A DNA stretch of 64,000 nt. Source: Coniferiporia sulphurascens. Lineage: Eukaryota > Basidiomycota > Agaricomycetes > Hymenochaetales > Hymenochaetaceae. The notes below the pieces were generated by a model that saw only the letters and a program-made list of their open reading frames with translations, made no database searches and was not told where the DNA came from. The stretch spans positions 186,001 through 250,000 of the forward strand of contig NBBA01000006.1 in assembly GCA_002794785.1 (NCBI GenBank), written 5' to 3'. Numbering within the stretch: position 1 is the first letter of the stretch; each line of letters starts with the position of its first letter. Below, in pieces: positions 1-11,927 of this stretch. The translations under genes and the position numbers were made by a program.

Positions 1-620
1 TGGAGTTCCGTGAGTTTAGTTGCCATACTTGGTTCATCTTCCTCGGTATCGTTAGCATCTGAATCGTCAGGGTCGGAAGGCTCTGATGGCTCACGTGATG
101 GGTTATTATTGGATTTTTCGGTTTCTTCTTTGTTATCTTCTTTTTTATCTTCTTTGTTTTTATCGCTTTCTTCTTCTTCTGGCTTAATATAAGGATTATC
201 AATTTTAAATTGTTCTTTTTCAGTTGGATCTGATATGCCCAAATACGTACTGATTCGATATCTGATTTCAGATGATTTTCCTTGGTCTGATATTCCTAAA
301 TCTTTAGCGTGAATTGTTAATTCAGTTTTATAGTCAGCTTTTATTTTTAATTTTTCGTCTTTAGTAGAATTATCGTACCTGTTAATTCGGTCTTGTATTT
401 GTTGTTCCATTCCGTTAATAGGTATTTGTCTGAGGTTACATTGGACTATTAAGTCAACTAACCTTTTGCTATCTTTGGCTTTTTGAATTTTTTCTTCGAG
501 TTCTTCAATAGTAGATGACTGTGTATACATTATTTTTAGCTCATTAGCGATTATTCGTAATCCTGATAATTTTTGCAAACATGTTTTCTCACGAGTGTTG
601 GGTTTCTGTCCGTCAGACAT
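1..620 (-). CDS. LTR-retrotransposon gag-like protein (partial, runs off left edge)
   Basis: An open frame starts at the ATG whose first base is 620 and reads leftward for about 206 codons without a stop to the window edge. The product is charged and hydrophilic: a helical lysine/glutamate-rich N-terminal half, then an acidic low-complexity stretch rich in Glu, Asp, Ser and Lys (about residues 140-200). This, and its position about 47 nt inside an LTR-like sequence, suggests the Gag-like first product of an LTR retrotransposon. No zinc knuckle, protease or reverse transcriptase is visible because the element continues outside the window, so Ty3 versus Ty1 affiliation cannot be decided. The family assignment is inference from composition and context. 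Confidence 0.55.
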   Translation of the reverse strand, partial: MSDGQKPNTREKTCLQKLSGLRIIANELKIMYTQSSTIEELEEKIQKAKDSKRLVDLIVQCNLRQIPINGMEQQIQDRINRYDNSTKDEKLKIKADYKTELTIHAKDLGISDQGKSSEIRYRISTYLGISDPTEKEQFKIDNPYIKPEEEESDKNKEDKKEDNKEETEKSNNNPSREPSEPSDPDDSDANDTEEDEPSMATKLTEL

Positions 621-667
621 AATTTCGTTATTCGAGGATGTATAATTTCGTTAATCATTTCATTAGT

Positions 668-1167
668 TGTAGAGTCAAGGCTCATAACCTCTTAAAATCT
701 ACGCACATTGTGGTAGACAATGAGGTGCAGTGGTGAAGTTGAGGCAAAGGTGAGTTATCAGTGTAAACCGATGTATTTCATGGTAGAGACCAGCTCTCCT
801 TATATACATCTACTGTGAGCTACTTATACTATAACTATCATAGCTCCTATTCATATGGCATTATCGTTGTGTTATCATTTACTTAGTAAGGTGGTTGATC
901 TTATGACCACCTTTGTTACAATTTTTCCTTTACTTTCCCTACTGTGCTGACTCACTTCCTCTTTGTCATCATCAGTCAGCGCAACTCCCCCATTTCTCTA
1001 CCTTACTCATCTTTATTTGCCTTGTGCCATAAGATGCCATGATGACGCCTTACTGCACCATCATGACATGCTTTGCTTACTGATCACCGTACTTGTATTA
1101 CCAAGGCCTTCCTTGAGTTTCCAGGACCTTCCTTAGTCTGGTAAACACACCTAACCAAGTCGCTACA
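668..1167 (-). repeat. Putative 5' LTR of the gag-bearing element
   Basis: A 500-bp segment begins TGTAGAGTCAAGG and ends CCAAGTCGCTACA on the plus strand, giving perfect TGTAG/CTACA ends and 9 of 13 matching inverted positions. It lies directly upstream (minus-strand sense) of the gag-like ORF. The leader after the LTR (667-621) has no obvious TGG-type tRNA primer binding site. The second LTR would lie left of the window, so the pair cannot be compared for age. Confidence 0.5.
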
Positions 1168-1688
1168 GTAACAAACACATAGAGTAGCATATAAGCATGT
1201 AACTTCAGTAGCACAAGCCCTAAGCTTGTGCTCTTTGTTCATACAAGCCCATTATCTGCTACCACCAATCTACTGTGTGCCAGTGTGCCACTAGTCACCT
1301 CGTCATAACCCAACTCGCTAAGGAAGCCTACCATGTCTACATCGCCAATCAGGAAGCCCCATCGCCAATCATCTTCGACTTACAACATCTAGGAAGCCCC
1401 GTTGCCATAACCCCCTTACAGACGATCAGGAAGCCCCGACATCGATCACCGCGTAACCATTGAGCTTAACAACCTTTATATTTAGTACGTTCGTTATATT
1501 TATTTAATAAAGTACTACTGGAGTCTAGGACGGTGGACGGCGGACAATTTTGGAACGAAACCGGAAGGTTCTGTGGAGGATCGAGTCATTGCCGAGAACA
1601 TGATTACATAACCCGTTTATTCGTTTTCTCATTTTACTTCGGCGTAGGCCTCTTGTGCACGTCGACAAGTCCTGCTAAAGAACCTTGA
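1168..1688. promoter_or_regulatory. Intergenic: upstream region of F-box pseudogene 1
   Basis: Holds the short repeat above. Near the gene it has two elements shared with F-box copies 3 and 6: GATTACATAA at 1602-1611 and a GGCCTCT...CGACAAGT block at 1647-1670, ending 18 bp before the ATG. The conservation of both order and distance between paralogues suggests core promoter or leader elements. No gene is seen. Confidence 0.4.
1321..1437. repeat. Short degenerate repeat, four copies of an aggaagcc core
   Basis: The core aggaagccc recurs at 1321, 1351, 1391 and 1428 with spacing of 30-40 bp, some copies followed by related catcgcca/gttgcca text. It sits between the LTR and the first F-box gene. 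No protein is convincing here. It may be an old microsatellite-like expansion or part of an older LTR. Confidence 0.4.
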
Positions 1689-3343
1689 ATGGCCGCCGTA
1701 ACTGCGGCAATGGAACGCGTCACTAGAATGCCTGAAATACTCGATACCATTTTCAGTCACAATACACTATCACAAGACGCTCGCTGCGTACGTGTGAGCC
1801 GCTTGTGGTCGGATGTTGCCTTGAACCATCTATGGCGCGAAAGCACTCCATTGAAGGCCCTTTTCGATATCCTTGCTCCCCTAGTCCCCTCGAACCATAT
1901 GTCGCAGATAGAGACGTCAACTCTGGTGAGTTCCCGCTCTTCTGTTGCGTTCAACGATTCGTTGAGACTTATAGAAGATTTTCTCGCGCCCTGTCATGCC
2001 TGAGGATTGGATCAGGTTCCTCGGGATCTCAAGGCGCATAAGGGAATTCAGGATAAGGCCGGATGAAATGGACCTCATGGCGGATAGCATTTTTGCAGAA
2101 TTATTGATGACCTGCCCTACTGTGACGATCCCTCCCCATCTTGAAAAGCTTGTCGTCTGGAGCTCGTTAACTGCGCCTCTGGCCCATAACTTGTGCCTTT
2201 TCTTATGCAGGTCAATCAAATCGCTCTATCTTCCCATATGGGATCCCGACACGGCGGAAGAATCACGGTCCCTGCTCAAACTGATCCTTCATCGCTCGCC
2301 CGGTATAACGTCATTTAACATGACATTAACAAAGCTCAGCGTCAAAGGAATTGAAAAAGATTTCTGTCTGTTCTTCAGCGGACTAAGGCAGTTGGAGTCG
2401 CTATATTTACCACTGTCTCTTCTGTCGGCGGACGTTCTAGACTCTATCGCACCGCTTCCTAATTGACTTATCTCGACATCTCTTCCCTAGACCTTTCCGA
2501 GGAGGACGAGGATGTTCATATAAATTTCTCGCTTCCTGACGGCGAAAGCGCATTCAGATCTCTCACGGGTCTGGAAATGTGGGGGGATTTTAAGACAGTC
2601 ACGAAATTCTTCTCGCCCCGGGTCTTTCCATTGAAGCTTCAGACTTTATCAATCCTATCAGTTGAAGAAAATCAGGCGTCAGATTTCCGGTCGTGTCTCC
2701 AGGCTTTGGCTAATGCATGCCCCGAGCTCAAAGATCTCAAGTTTCCTATGTTTTCTATCGTTCATAACCCCCCATCTCTGTACAGATGACGGCTCAAGAT
2801 CTGTCTCCTCTCACGTCCTTTCCGTCACTCGAAATGTTTGAGCTCCGGCACGATAGAGCAGTCAGCATGTCGGACGAAGAACGAGCCTGTATCATAAAGG
2901 GGTGCCCATCATTACGACATTTGGATTTAAACTGCGTACCTCTTTCAGCGGCGACGGAATCGACATCGCTTACCCTAGGATTTCTCGCACTTCTCGCCAA
3001 AGAGTCGGCGGCAGTCAAACTGGAATATTTGGCGATATACGTGAATGCTTTGACAACCGATGGTCTACCTGAAGTCGAGGGTTACTTGGAGAACTTGTAC
3101 TACATATCATTCGGTGTGTCCCCGGTTTGTAGACCGAGTGACGAAGTAGTGTTATATCTGAGCCAATTGATTCCGGCGACGTGCAAGCTTGACATGGGCC
3201 TGGATTACGAACTGGACGATCTGTGGGGAGACAAGGATGAGAAGTTGGATCGACGGTATACCTGGAAAAGTATCGGAAGTATGCTCCCTATTGTTACGAG
3301 AGCTCGTTTGGACGAGCGGAGGCGGAAGAATAAGCCGGACTGA
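1689..3343 (+). pseudogene. F-box/LRR-like protein, array copy 1, two frameshifts
   Basis: Exon 1 (1689-1925) encodes a short N-terminus and an F-box-like motif (proline-glutamate-isoleucine-leucine start, Cys/Val-Ser-Arg-x-Trp core, x-x-x-Trp end). A 49-nt GT-AG intron (1926-1974) follows, phase 0. Exon 2 starts at 1975 and matches the leucine-rich region of copy 3. Compared with copy 3, the frame is broken twice by single-base losses: near 2463 (an extra T is expected in aattgactt, leaving a TGA) and between about 2740 and 2786 in a C-run. The remaining frames still align to the paralogue C-terminus at 3343. F-box proteins normally act as substrate receptors of SCF ubiquitin ligases; whether this one is expressed is doubtful. 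Assembly or read error at the homopolymer is an alternative. Confidence 0.75.
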
Positions 3344-4097
3344 AATGAGGTAGCAGGGCGGCGGCCCTCCTACGGACTTGGGCACACGCTCTAGGCAGCA
3401 GTCGCTTTTAAGAGTGAGGCGAAGGCCAGCTCGTGATGGACACGACGACATGGGACCGGTCATGCTAAAGAGAACCGCCGCCTTAGTCCACTGACCTAGC
3501 GAAACATTATACATATTAATGATATCATGCGGCCGGCTTTTGCTTACAGATACCTTGGTTTAATAGTGTTATACACTCAATATCGCGTCAAGTACACCTT
3601 ACGTTTAGCAGAGAACGCAGCAACCGTTGGACATTTTTCACTCAAAATAAAATAAAATAATAAAGCAGTCGAGAACTTTGGTTCTCTTCCACCTAAACCG
3701 TCCTTCGAGTCTATTAGTATCCAGAGTGTGGATAATAAACTCCTCAGTAATAAACGGTCAGTCGATTTAGAACTTGATAGGAGAATTTATATGCAGCACC
3801 AGGCGGGCAGCAGGCTTGTGAGAGCAAGATACGAGGGTATAAGAAGAAGGAAATACGTATTCTTCGGTCAATAAAGAAAGATATAATTTTTATGAGTATC
3901 AAGAAGCTACTACAACATTAATGTCAAAATTCGATTGTCCAATTGCTGACATAAAACATAATGCACATGTAATGATATACGGAACTTCGGCGCTTGCCTA
4001 ATTACCCTATTTAGACTTTTTCCTTCGCGGCTTGAAGCCACGTGCCCGACTTGGACTCTAACGACCACCACAGGACATTTGAACTTGTCTACAAATC
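3344..4097. other. Intergenic, no gene seen
   Basis: AT-rich spacer between copies 1 and 2. A block at about 3940-4030 (gctgacataaaac ... ttcggcgcttgcc ... ccttcgcggc) recurs at about 12652-12735 in front of another F-box relic, so it probably marks the copy 2 promoter region. Nothing else is recognised. Confidence 0.4.
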
Positions 4098-5791
4098 ATG
4101 ACATCCAGCAAGAGGAATGCAAAGCCAGGGATATCTACTACTGCAATGGAGCGGGTCGCTGGTATACCCGAATTGCTAGATGTCATCTTTGGTTACAACA
4201 GTACAGCCGATAACGCTCGCTGCGCCCGTGCAAGCCGCGCGTGGTCGGACGTTGCTCTTGACCATGTTTGGCGGGAGAATCCCCCACTAGAAGCATTACT
4301 CTCTCTCCTAGCTCCTCTAGTCCTAGCTGAGATACCAAAAACATGGTATCGCGTAGAACCTACCGTGGTGAGTTATTGGCTCGTCCGTCCGACAGGGATT
4401 TTGCATATTCTAATTGGTAAAAGGTCTTCGCGCGTCCTATCGTACGTCGCGATCGTCGGAGGTTTCGCTCATATGCGAAGCGTGTCATAAGCTTCAAGAT
4501 GACTTCTGACGAAATGCTGCGATTAAACGACGACGTGTACTTTCGGTTGGTATTGATGTGCCCGGGCGCCGTGTCTATTCTTCCCCGCCTTAAAGTTCTT
4601 CACGTTCAAGGTCGTTATTTGCACATTGAACAGGGTGAATTCATAATCCGCTTCTTTCACGATTCACTTTCCGAAGTCAATATCCAGCTTGCGCGACCGG
4701 ACGGCGAACGTGAACTCTTGCAAGCATATCGTTACCAATTTGCGAAAGATGCACGCCGGTTTATGCTCGGCGAATTCCTTATCCGCTCACCCAATATCAA
4801 ACGACTCGTCCTATGGCTTGATGTCCCGGGTGATGAAATTGAGAATGAGCTTTGTCTTTTGGTGGGTGGATTGAGACATTTGGAGGTGCTGCACCTGTAC
4901 ACCGATGGCTTCTTGACTCCGGTCCTCCATTCTGCCGCAATGCTCCCTAACCTCCGTGATTTTCTCATGCTGCCGACCCCTAGCACCGATACCGAGTGTG
5001 TTGAAATAAAGGCGCTGGACTCTGATCATGCGTTTAGATCACTCAGGAAGCTGGTATTGCGAAAAGACCTTGGCACTCTCACTCAGCTGTTCTCCTCCAA
5101 GACCTTTCCGCCGGAACTCCGCACTCTTGCAATCTCCATGGTCGGTGAGACCCGGTTTTCGGATTTCCGGAAATGTCTCGAGGTCCTGGCTATCTCATGT
5201 CCAAAGTTGTACAATCTAGAGTTCCTCCTCCGGAGTGGTTCCTTTTGGTCATCTGATCCCGAACCGATGGCTGTTCATCACCTTTCTCCCCTCACCACAT
5301 TCTCATTTCTCGAATGTTTCGAGCTGCACATAGACGAACCATTCAGTATATCCGACGAGGGGTTCGTTAACATTATAAGGGAGTGTTTGTTACTACGAAC
5401 ATTAAGGATAAGATGCGCCTATCTTTCAGGTCCAGCAACGTCGCTCACCCTAGGATTTCTGGCGTTGCTCGCCAAGGAGCCTGTGGGGAAGAGCTTGAAA
5501 CGTCTGGAAATTCATCTGGATGCCGCGAAAATCGATGATCTGCCTGTAGTCGAAGGTCATTTGGAGAGGTTGCGCACGATATCGTTTGGTATATCTCCAG
5601 TTCACGCGTCCAGTGAGGAAATGCTGTCGTACTTGAGCCAGTTGATTCCCTCGACGTGTCAGCTTGAGGTGTACTCGCGTTATGACAAGGATGACCAAAA
5701 AAGGACTTATCGCAATGAAGATGATGAGGTACAAAAACGGCGGAGGATCTGGGATGAAATTAGAAGATCTTTTGAGACCTTTGATGATTGA
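4098..5791 (+). CDS. F-box/LRR-like protein, array copy 2
   Basis: CDS join(4098..4367,4424..5791), 545 residues. Exon 1 carries the F-box-like motif (about residues 15-65: Met-Glu-Arg start, IPELLDVIF, RASRAWSDVALDHVW). The 56-nt intron has a clean gtgagt donor and a ctaat branch-like site, phase 0, in the same place as in all paralogues. Exon 2 is leucine-rich with repeated helix-strand segments, consistent with an LRR-like fold, and ends in a charged Lys/Arg/Asp tail. The expected role is substrate recognition in an SCF-type E3 ligase, inferred from the F-box only; no substrate can be named. The frame is intact. Its promoter differs from copies 1, 3 and 6. Confidence 0.75.
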
Positions 5792-6454
5792 GCCCATGAA
5801 GATTAGTAGGAGTGAGGGATGGGAGAGGGTTTGGGTGCGTTGGAAGCGGCAGGACGTGGAGCGGTCCGTCGAAGGGAACATCAAGGAACGGTATTGCCGT
5901 GGTAAGTTACTAGCAAGGCCGTATGTAGGCGTTTGCCTGGACTCTCAAAGGCCCGTAACGAATCTACTAAGTATGTTTTCGGCCGAGACGTCCACAACCT
6001 AACCTTTCGACCAAAACTCCCTTGAGCCAGTCCTTTGTATTACTGCTTAACCGAGTAGCCAGAAGTAGCTCACGAAAATGCGTATTCGTAATATAGGGGA
6101 AACACTCAGGTTCATCTGCCCAAAGTACAGTATGGAGAAAGATGGATGATCAGGACCCGAGATCTTGAGGAGTCAGCCGGAGCTTCAACCTTCAAATCTG
6201 GATTAGTCCGTCTGCACGAGCCCTCACGACAACAGAGGAGGGCCACGTACATCTTGATTTTGTTGGCTATAATTTCGCAAGTGACTGAGGGGACAATAAA
6301 CTGCCACCGACTCGGACGGAAGAACCCGACTGACGCCCGGCAGGGTTGCAGCGAGATATTGCCGAGAGCCAGATTACATAAGTCACGCATTTTACATTTT
6401 TTTCGCGACTCCATTCTTTAAGCTAGGCAGGCCTCTCATGTACGTCGACAAGTT
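5792..6454 (+). promoter_or_regulatory. Intergenic: upstream region of F-box copy 3
   Basis: Contains GATTACATAA at 6372-6381 and the AGGCCTCT...CGACAAGT block at 6429-6453, which touches the ATG at 6455. The same pair precedes copies 1 and 6. Short open frames across this region have no recognisable product. Confidence 0.4.
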
Positions 6455-8149
6455 ATGCCTGCGAAGATAGGAGGCCTACAAAAGAATCAAAGGATGTCCA
6501 CAGTCACTACAGCAATGGAACGCGTTATCAGAATCCCTGAAATACTCGATATCATTTTCAGTCACAATCCACGATCGCAAAACGCTCGCTGCGCTCATGT
6601 GAGCCGCTTGTGGTCGGACGTTGCCTTGAACCATGTATGGCGCAAGGATGTTCCATTGAAGGCCCTGTTCGAGCTCCTCGCTCCCCTAGTTCCCTCAAAT
6701 AATATGTCGCATACAGAGACGTCAATTTTGGTGAGTACCCACTATTATGTGCGCTCAATAATTCATTGAGACTCTTGAAAGATTTTCTCGCGTCCCGTCA
6801 AGCCTAAGGATTGGATTAGGTTTTTTGGTATTGCAAGGCGTGTCAGGGAATTTGGGCTCAACTCGCAAGCAATGGACCTCATGGCGGATGGCGTATTCAT
6901 GGAGGTAGCCCTGACCCGCCCTGCTGTATCTATCCTTCCCAATCTTGAAGGATTTTCCGTCTACGGTCGGTTGACTGTTCGTCAGGTGCACTACTCATGC
7001 CTATTCTTATGCGAGCCAATCACGTCCTTTTCTCTCTTGATACAAAACCATACTCGCATGGAGGAAGAAGCGCAGTCCCTGCTTAATTTGGTTCTTCAGC
7101 GCTCGCCCAATCTAAAAGTGTTTGACTTGGTACCCGAAGAGTTCAAACTTAAAAAAATAAAAACCGATCTTTGTCTATTGCTGAGCGGACTGAGGCATTT
7201 GGAGTCGCTATGCCTGTGTCCGACTCTTCTGTCGGTCCCCGTTCTAAATTCGATTGCATCACTTCCCAACCTGATTAACGTCAATATCGCTCCTTTTTCC
7301 TTCTCGTTGACGGAGCATCTTCTCAATTTTCCGCTGCCTGACACCGATAACGCATTCAGGTCTCTCACGAGTCTAGAAATGCGAGGAAATTGTAAATCTG
7401 TCACACGACTATTCTCGCCCCGAGTCTTTCCATTAAAGCTTCACACCTTGACAATCGAACTAATTGACGGAAATTCAGCATCAGAGTTCCGGTCGTGTCT
7501 CGAGGCCCTAGCCAGCGCATGTCCCCAGCTCAAGAAACTCGAGTTTCCCATGCATGTTGACGGTCTTGAATCCCTTGACCCTGGACAGATAACGGCTCAA
7601 GATCTGTCCCCTCTCATGTCCTTTCCATTTCTCGAAACCTTTGAGTTTCGAAACGACAGAGCGGTCAGCATGTCGGATGAAGAGCTTATCCGTATTATAA
7701 AGGGATGTCCATCACTACGACATTTGGATTTAAATTGTGTCCCTCTTTCGGCACCAACGGAATCCACATCACTTACTCTGGGATTTCTCTCCCTTCTCGC
7801 CAAAGAGTCGGCGACGCTCAAGCTGGAACACCTGTCAATCTTCGTAAATGCCCTGAAAACCGTTGGTCTACCCGAGGTCGAGGGATACTTGGAAAACTTG
7901 CGCCGTATATCATTCGGCGTATCCCCAATTTGTGAACCAAGCGATGAAGTACTGCTATATTTGAGCCAATTGGTTCCATCAACTTGTGCATTCTACATAG
8001 GAGACCATCTGGATGATATATGGGATGACGATGGGGAGACGTCGGGTCGGTTGGGCATTTGGGAAGATATTGGAAAGATGCTGCCTCTTCTTACGAAAGC
8101 TCGTTTGGATGAGCGAAAGCGGAAGAATGAGCGGGCTGAGGTGCGGTAG
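6455..8149 (+). CDS. F-box/LRR-like protein, array copy 3
   Basis: CDS join(6455..6730,6782..8149), 547 residues. Exon 1 holds the F-box-like motif (about residues 25-70). The intron is 51 nt; its acceptor has shifted by three bases relative to copy 1 (aaag instead of tatag), which keeps the frame. Exon 2 is leucine-rich throughout, with an Asp/Glu-rich stretch before the end and a basic C-terminus. It is the closest intact relative of pseudogene 1: long stretches of the C-terminal half are nearly the same in both. A second in-frame ATG at 6494 matches the start of copy 1, so the first 13 residues are uncertain. Function inferred as SCF substrate adaptor. Confidence 0.75.
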
Positions 8150-9979
8150 CAAGTAACGGCCTGCTGTGTACTGTACAGGGGTATCGGTCCAAGCAACAGG
8201 TTCGCCTTCGAGACTGAAGCGGTGGCTGAACCGTAGAGCTGGAAATGGATTCAACCTGTATCAAATTCGGTTGCGATATCATGCGGAACGGCCATTTTCA
8301 ACTAGCCGACCTAGCGAAACAATATATAAACAGACCATCGTGCTACAGACTCTTGCTTGCGGACGCTTGGTCTTATGATATTTCGAATGTAAGAGCTCTT
8401 TCAAACCCAAGTCAAGACATTCGATCTCGCGTTAAGCAAGTACCTTCAACGGAAATACAGTAACGACACGTATATAACTGAAAACAATAACGATAGTGGA
8501 GCGGTCAGGCCCGGGGGCTTTGGTTCTCTTCCGACTGGAGCTTCTTTGGAATCTATCAGTGTATCAACTCTTCATTGAAAAAACGTCCTATAAGCTACGA
8601 TACTTCCGTCACGCTATTAAAAAGAGGAAGTTGCGTCCACATCCAGCGTCAGTTACTGTCCTCGGCAATATTCTTGGTAGGCGGAATCCTACTTGAGGCA
8701 CTCTGTTTCCATTGTCCTTTTTGAGAGTAATGTTAGTATGATACCGCGTACAGAGGCCGTAGCAGCTACTCACGATCCGACAGAAGCAGCCAGTTGATCC
8801 TCGCGACGTGCCAATTTAACGCGCATTCAACATTCGATGATACGGTTGGCTACGTATGGCCCGAGGAAGACGATGACTTTTTAGGTCAACGGATGGTTTA
8901 GCGCAAAATCAGTAGTAAGCCGCACCCCTTGCTGAAGTCCGCTAGAATGGACGAGAACTAGTGCATGGAGGGGCGGAGCTGAGGTGCGATTGTAAGCAGT
9001 GATTCCGGGCGGGAAGGAACAATGAACGACCCAAAAAATGAATCGGCGCTTGGATTTTCCTAACAACGCGCCGTTCGCAGAGACAAACTCGCAAACCAGG
9101 ACTCTAGCTTTGTTGCTTCGTGCGTATTCTACATCGTGACTCAGTTATACTGGGAATGGTTGACGTCACGGTCGACTCTTATTTAAGAGCGCAAAACCAC
9201 TCGTCTGAGCGCATTGCCGTCATCGTACTACCGGACTCTGCCATTTCTTGTCGTGATTCGCTAGGATGAGCGGGATCAAGTAAGCAAGAGGGCCAGAATA
9301 AGGACTGGGTCTCAAGGACGCTCATCTCAGATCATGTCCAGTAAATGGAATGGACGTTGAGCCGATGTAGGCTTCGCAGTCGGGCGGATAGCAGCGACCC
9401 TACAGATGCTTGTTCCGAGTCACGGATGGAAGAAGTGGCATCGGTTATTATGAGTATGGCGAGTCACGGCACGGGAAATGCCATTGGCGCCATTGAAGTG
9501 ATGCATGCGGTCGAGACAGAAGACTTTAAATTTTTTTTCTTTCACAAAGAGAGTTTCACATTTTCCATCCCTACGACATGCCTCAATCCATCTGATCGAG
9601 TGTCATTTCCCGCGATGTGTATCTCACTATGCTTCAGGATCTAGATTACAAGAGCAGTGTGGGCCGTGGCTTTTCTGGAAATGTGGCTCTACTGTGCTTC
9701 TATTCCTTTTTCGACGCGGCTGGGCAGAAAGTGGCCTCGGGAAACAGGCCGTACTGATGGCTATATTGTTTTATTTGGCCTCGAACCAGGGCCGTAATAA
9801 CAGACCTCAACAAATATATACACACGTATGTCAACATTTGCGGGTTCTACACATGACTCCTATAGAGTGGGTTGAAGTTCTCTCATCGAAACTACCATCG
9901 TGCACTTCCCCCCCTCCCGGTTTACCATCACAGCACATATTCCGTGTCAGAGGACACCTCAATACGTTCGACCATCGTG
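8150..9979 (+). promoter_or_regulatory. Intergenic between copies 3 and 4, with promoter-like sequence
   Basis: Besides the relic at 8788-8890, there is a TGACGTCA palindrome (9161-9168) followed 12 bp later by TATTTAAG (9180-9187), a promoter-like pair with no gene immediately after it. From about 9627 the DNA matches the upstream region of copy 5 (from about 13082), and from about 9895 to the end of exon 1 the match is almost perfect. Open frames at 9345-9644 and 9505-10101 are not believed to be genes. Confidence 0.45.
8788..8890 (+). pseudogene. Relic of an F-box/LRR C-terminus
   Basis: In one frame this stretch reads Ser-Gln-Leu-Ile...Ala-Thr-Cys-Gln followed by an acidic Asp/Glu stretch. 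That matches the C-terminal SQL-(I/V)-P-x-TC motif and acidic tail found in copies 1-3 and 6. Nothing upstream extends the match and no start is available. It is best read as the end of a lost array member. Confidence 0.5.
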
Positions 9980-11795
9980 ATGTCGTCCAAGTCTTCTGCG
10001 ATACAGGTCCTCGGAACTGCAGAACTTCTGGATTGCATCTTCTGCCTCAGCAACCGCGGGGACATCGCCCGCTGTGCACGCACATGCCGGAGCTGGAGTG
10101 AAACCGCGCTAAATCACGTTTGGAAAAAGTCACCACCGCTGTTGAAGCTCCTTGAAATCCTCGCTCCATTGTCACATTGGGAGAATGACTCCGATTCATG
10201 GGTGCGTTGTATATCCTCAACTATTGCTAGTAATGTTTTCTGACCTGATCGTTCTCTAGCCTTTTGAACGTATGCCCACAGGTGACGACTGGGACAGGTT
10301 CATGAAATATTCCCGTCGCGTTAAGGAGGTGTCTATAACTTACGGGAATGACGATGACGGAGATGTGGACTTTTCAGCGATATCTTTCATTGGCGCTGTG
10401 GAGGCATCAAAGCGCTCACTTGCCACTTCGCTCCCGAACCTCCAGAGTGTCAATATAAATATCGATGGAGACTGGTTGCAAACACAGAGTACAGATATCG
10501 TTTTCTTCCTGCACAAGGGGCTGAAGTCCCTAAGCCTAAGAATACACGGCGGTATCAGGTCAGAGGAAGTGAAGATCGCGCTCGAAGAAGTTGCCGTTAG
10601 GTCGCCGAAGATCACGACCCTTCAATATTATATAGAACGTCCATCGGAAGAAGTAAAGGACGACTTGATAACTCTTCTCCCCAAACTGCGATATTTGGAG
10701 ACACTTCGCGTTTCGCCCAACGTAATGTCCGCCAATACCATGGATGTTGCCTCGGCACTGCCAAACCTACGAAATGTTGACGGTATGGTCATGAGAATAC
10801 CTAATCTCGGGAGGGATGGGGGGGAATGGTTCTTTGAAAATGCAAAACTACATTCGATCCAAATGCCAGAAGAACATACGGGAGTAGGCTTTCCGGCACT
10901 CGGAGTACTTCTCCTGGGGAATGCGCTGGCAAATGTCACCCAGTTTTTTCGCCATGAAAACTCATTTGTGAATCTCCGAAAATTCTCTGTTGAAATTGGC
11001 GACAGCACTACCTCAAAGGTCCAGGCTTGCCTCGAGTCTATTTCAAATGCATGCCCTCAAATACAAAAGATCAGGATCTTTCAAACAAAACAGTCTGTCG
11101 ATTTTTCCGTAATTCCGCGTTTCGACAAGAACATGAAACCAATTAATCTCCAAACCTTGTTACTTCTCCCCTCCTTCCCGCACTTGATATCTTTCAAACT
11201 CGAAGTCATGCAGTGCTTGGATATCCAAGACGAGGATCTTGCGTGTCTCCTCGAGCGTTGCAAAAATCTTCAGACATTGCGACTGAAGTGTAGACCATTG
11301 ATCTACTTGCCGGAGAAACTCTCACCCACGATCGCCGTACTTTCCCTCCTCGCGGACAAGGACATATCTATGAAGAAGCTGACTCTCTTCGTGGATGCTA
11401 GGACATGTGACCTCCCACAGGTTACGAGCACAATTCGGGGCTTAGAGAGGATAGAATTTGACCACTCTCCTGTTTGTATGAGCGCCAAGCTGTTGATGTA
11501 CCTTGACGACGTGCTTCCGGATTCGTGCAAGATAGAGGTAGAGCAGGACGGCAAGTATGTCGATTGTTCATATTGGAAGCATCAATACTGGAGGCACTGC
11601 CAGTTGGGGGAAGAAGTTCACGACAAAAAGTGGCCTGGCCCGGGAATCTGGAAACATATTTCAGGTTTCCTCCCGTTTGTGAGGCAGTTACGAGTGACGG
11701 AAAGAACACTTCCATGTTTGCTTGTCGACGAAGGCTTACAGAACGAACTCGCGGACGCAAGGTTAGTGACGCCGAACCTGCTCCGGTATCTATAA
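9980..11795 (+). CDS. F-box/LRR-like protein, array copy 4
   Basis: CDS join(9980..10201,10260..11795), 585 residues. Exon 1 (74 codons) begins MSSKSS and contains the F-box-like motif (LLDCIF...CARTCRSWSETALNHVW). The intron is 58 nt, phase 0, donor gtgcgt, acceptor ctctag. Exon 2 starts PFER and continues as a leucine-rich region with about ten helix-strand units and a Trp/His-rich segment near the C-terminus. Copies 4 and 5 form a separate subfamily from copies 1-3 and 6. The start at 9980 was chosen because the coding match to copy 5 begins there; the longer upstream frame is not shared. Likely SCF adaptor, by family only. Confidence 0.75.
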
Positions 11796-11927
11796 TAAAC
11801 ATACATGCACTTCCCTACTGGTAGCTGGGCGCCATAATGCGCGCAATATTAAAGCATGTTAGCTCGTTAGTAAAGAGAAACCAGTGATGTTACGAATCCT
11901 CTCTGAGCGATACTGTTGGGATTCAGC

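Noticed and set aside
1275..1463. 62-codon frame over the short repeat
   Set aside because: Explained by the aggaagcc repeat; no domain.
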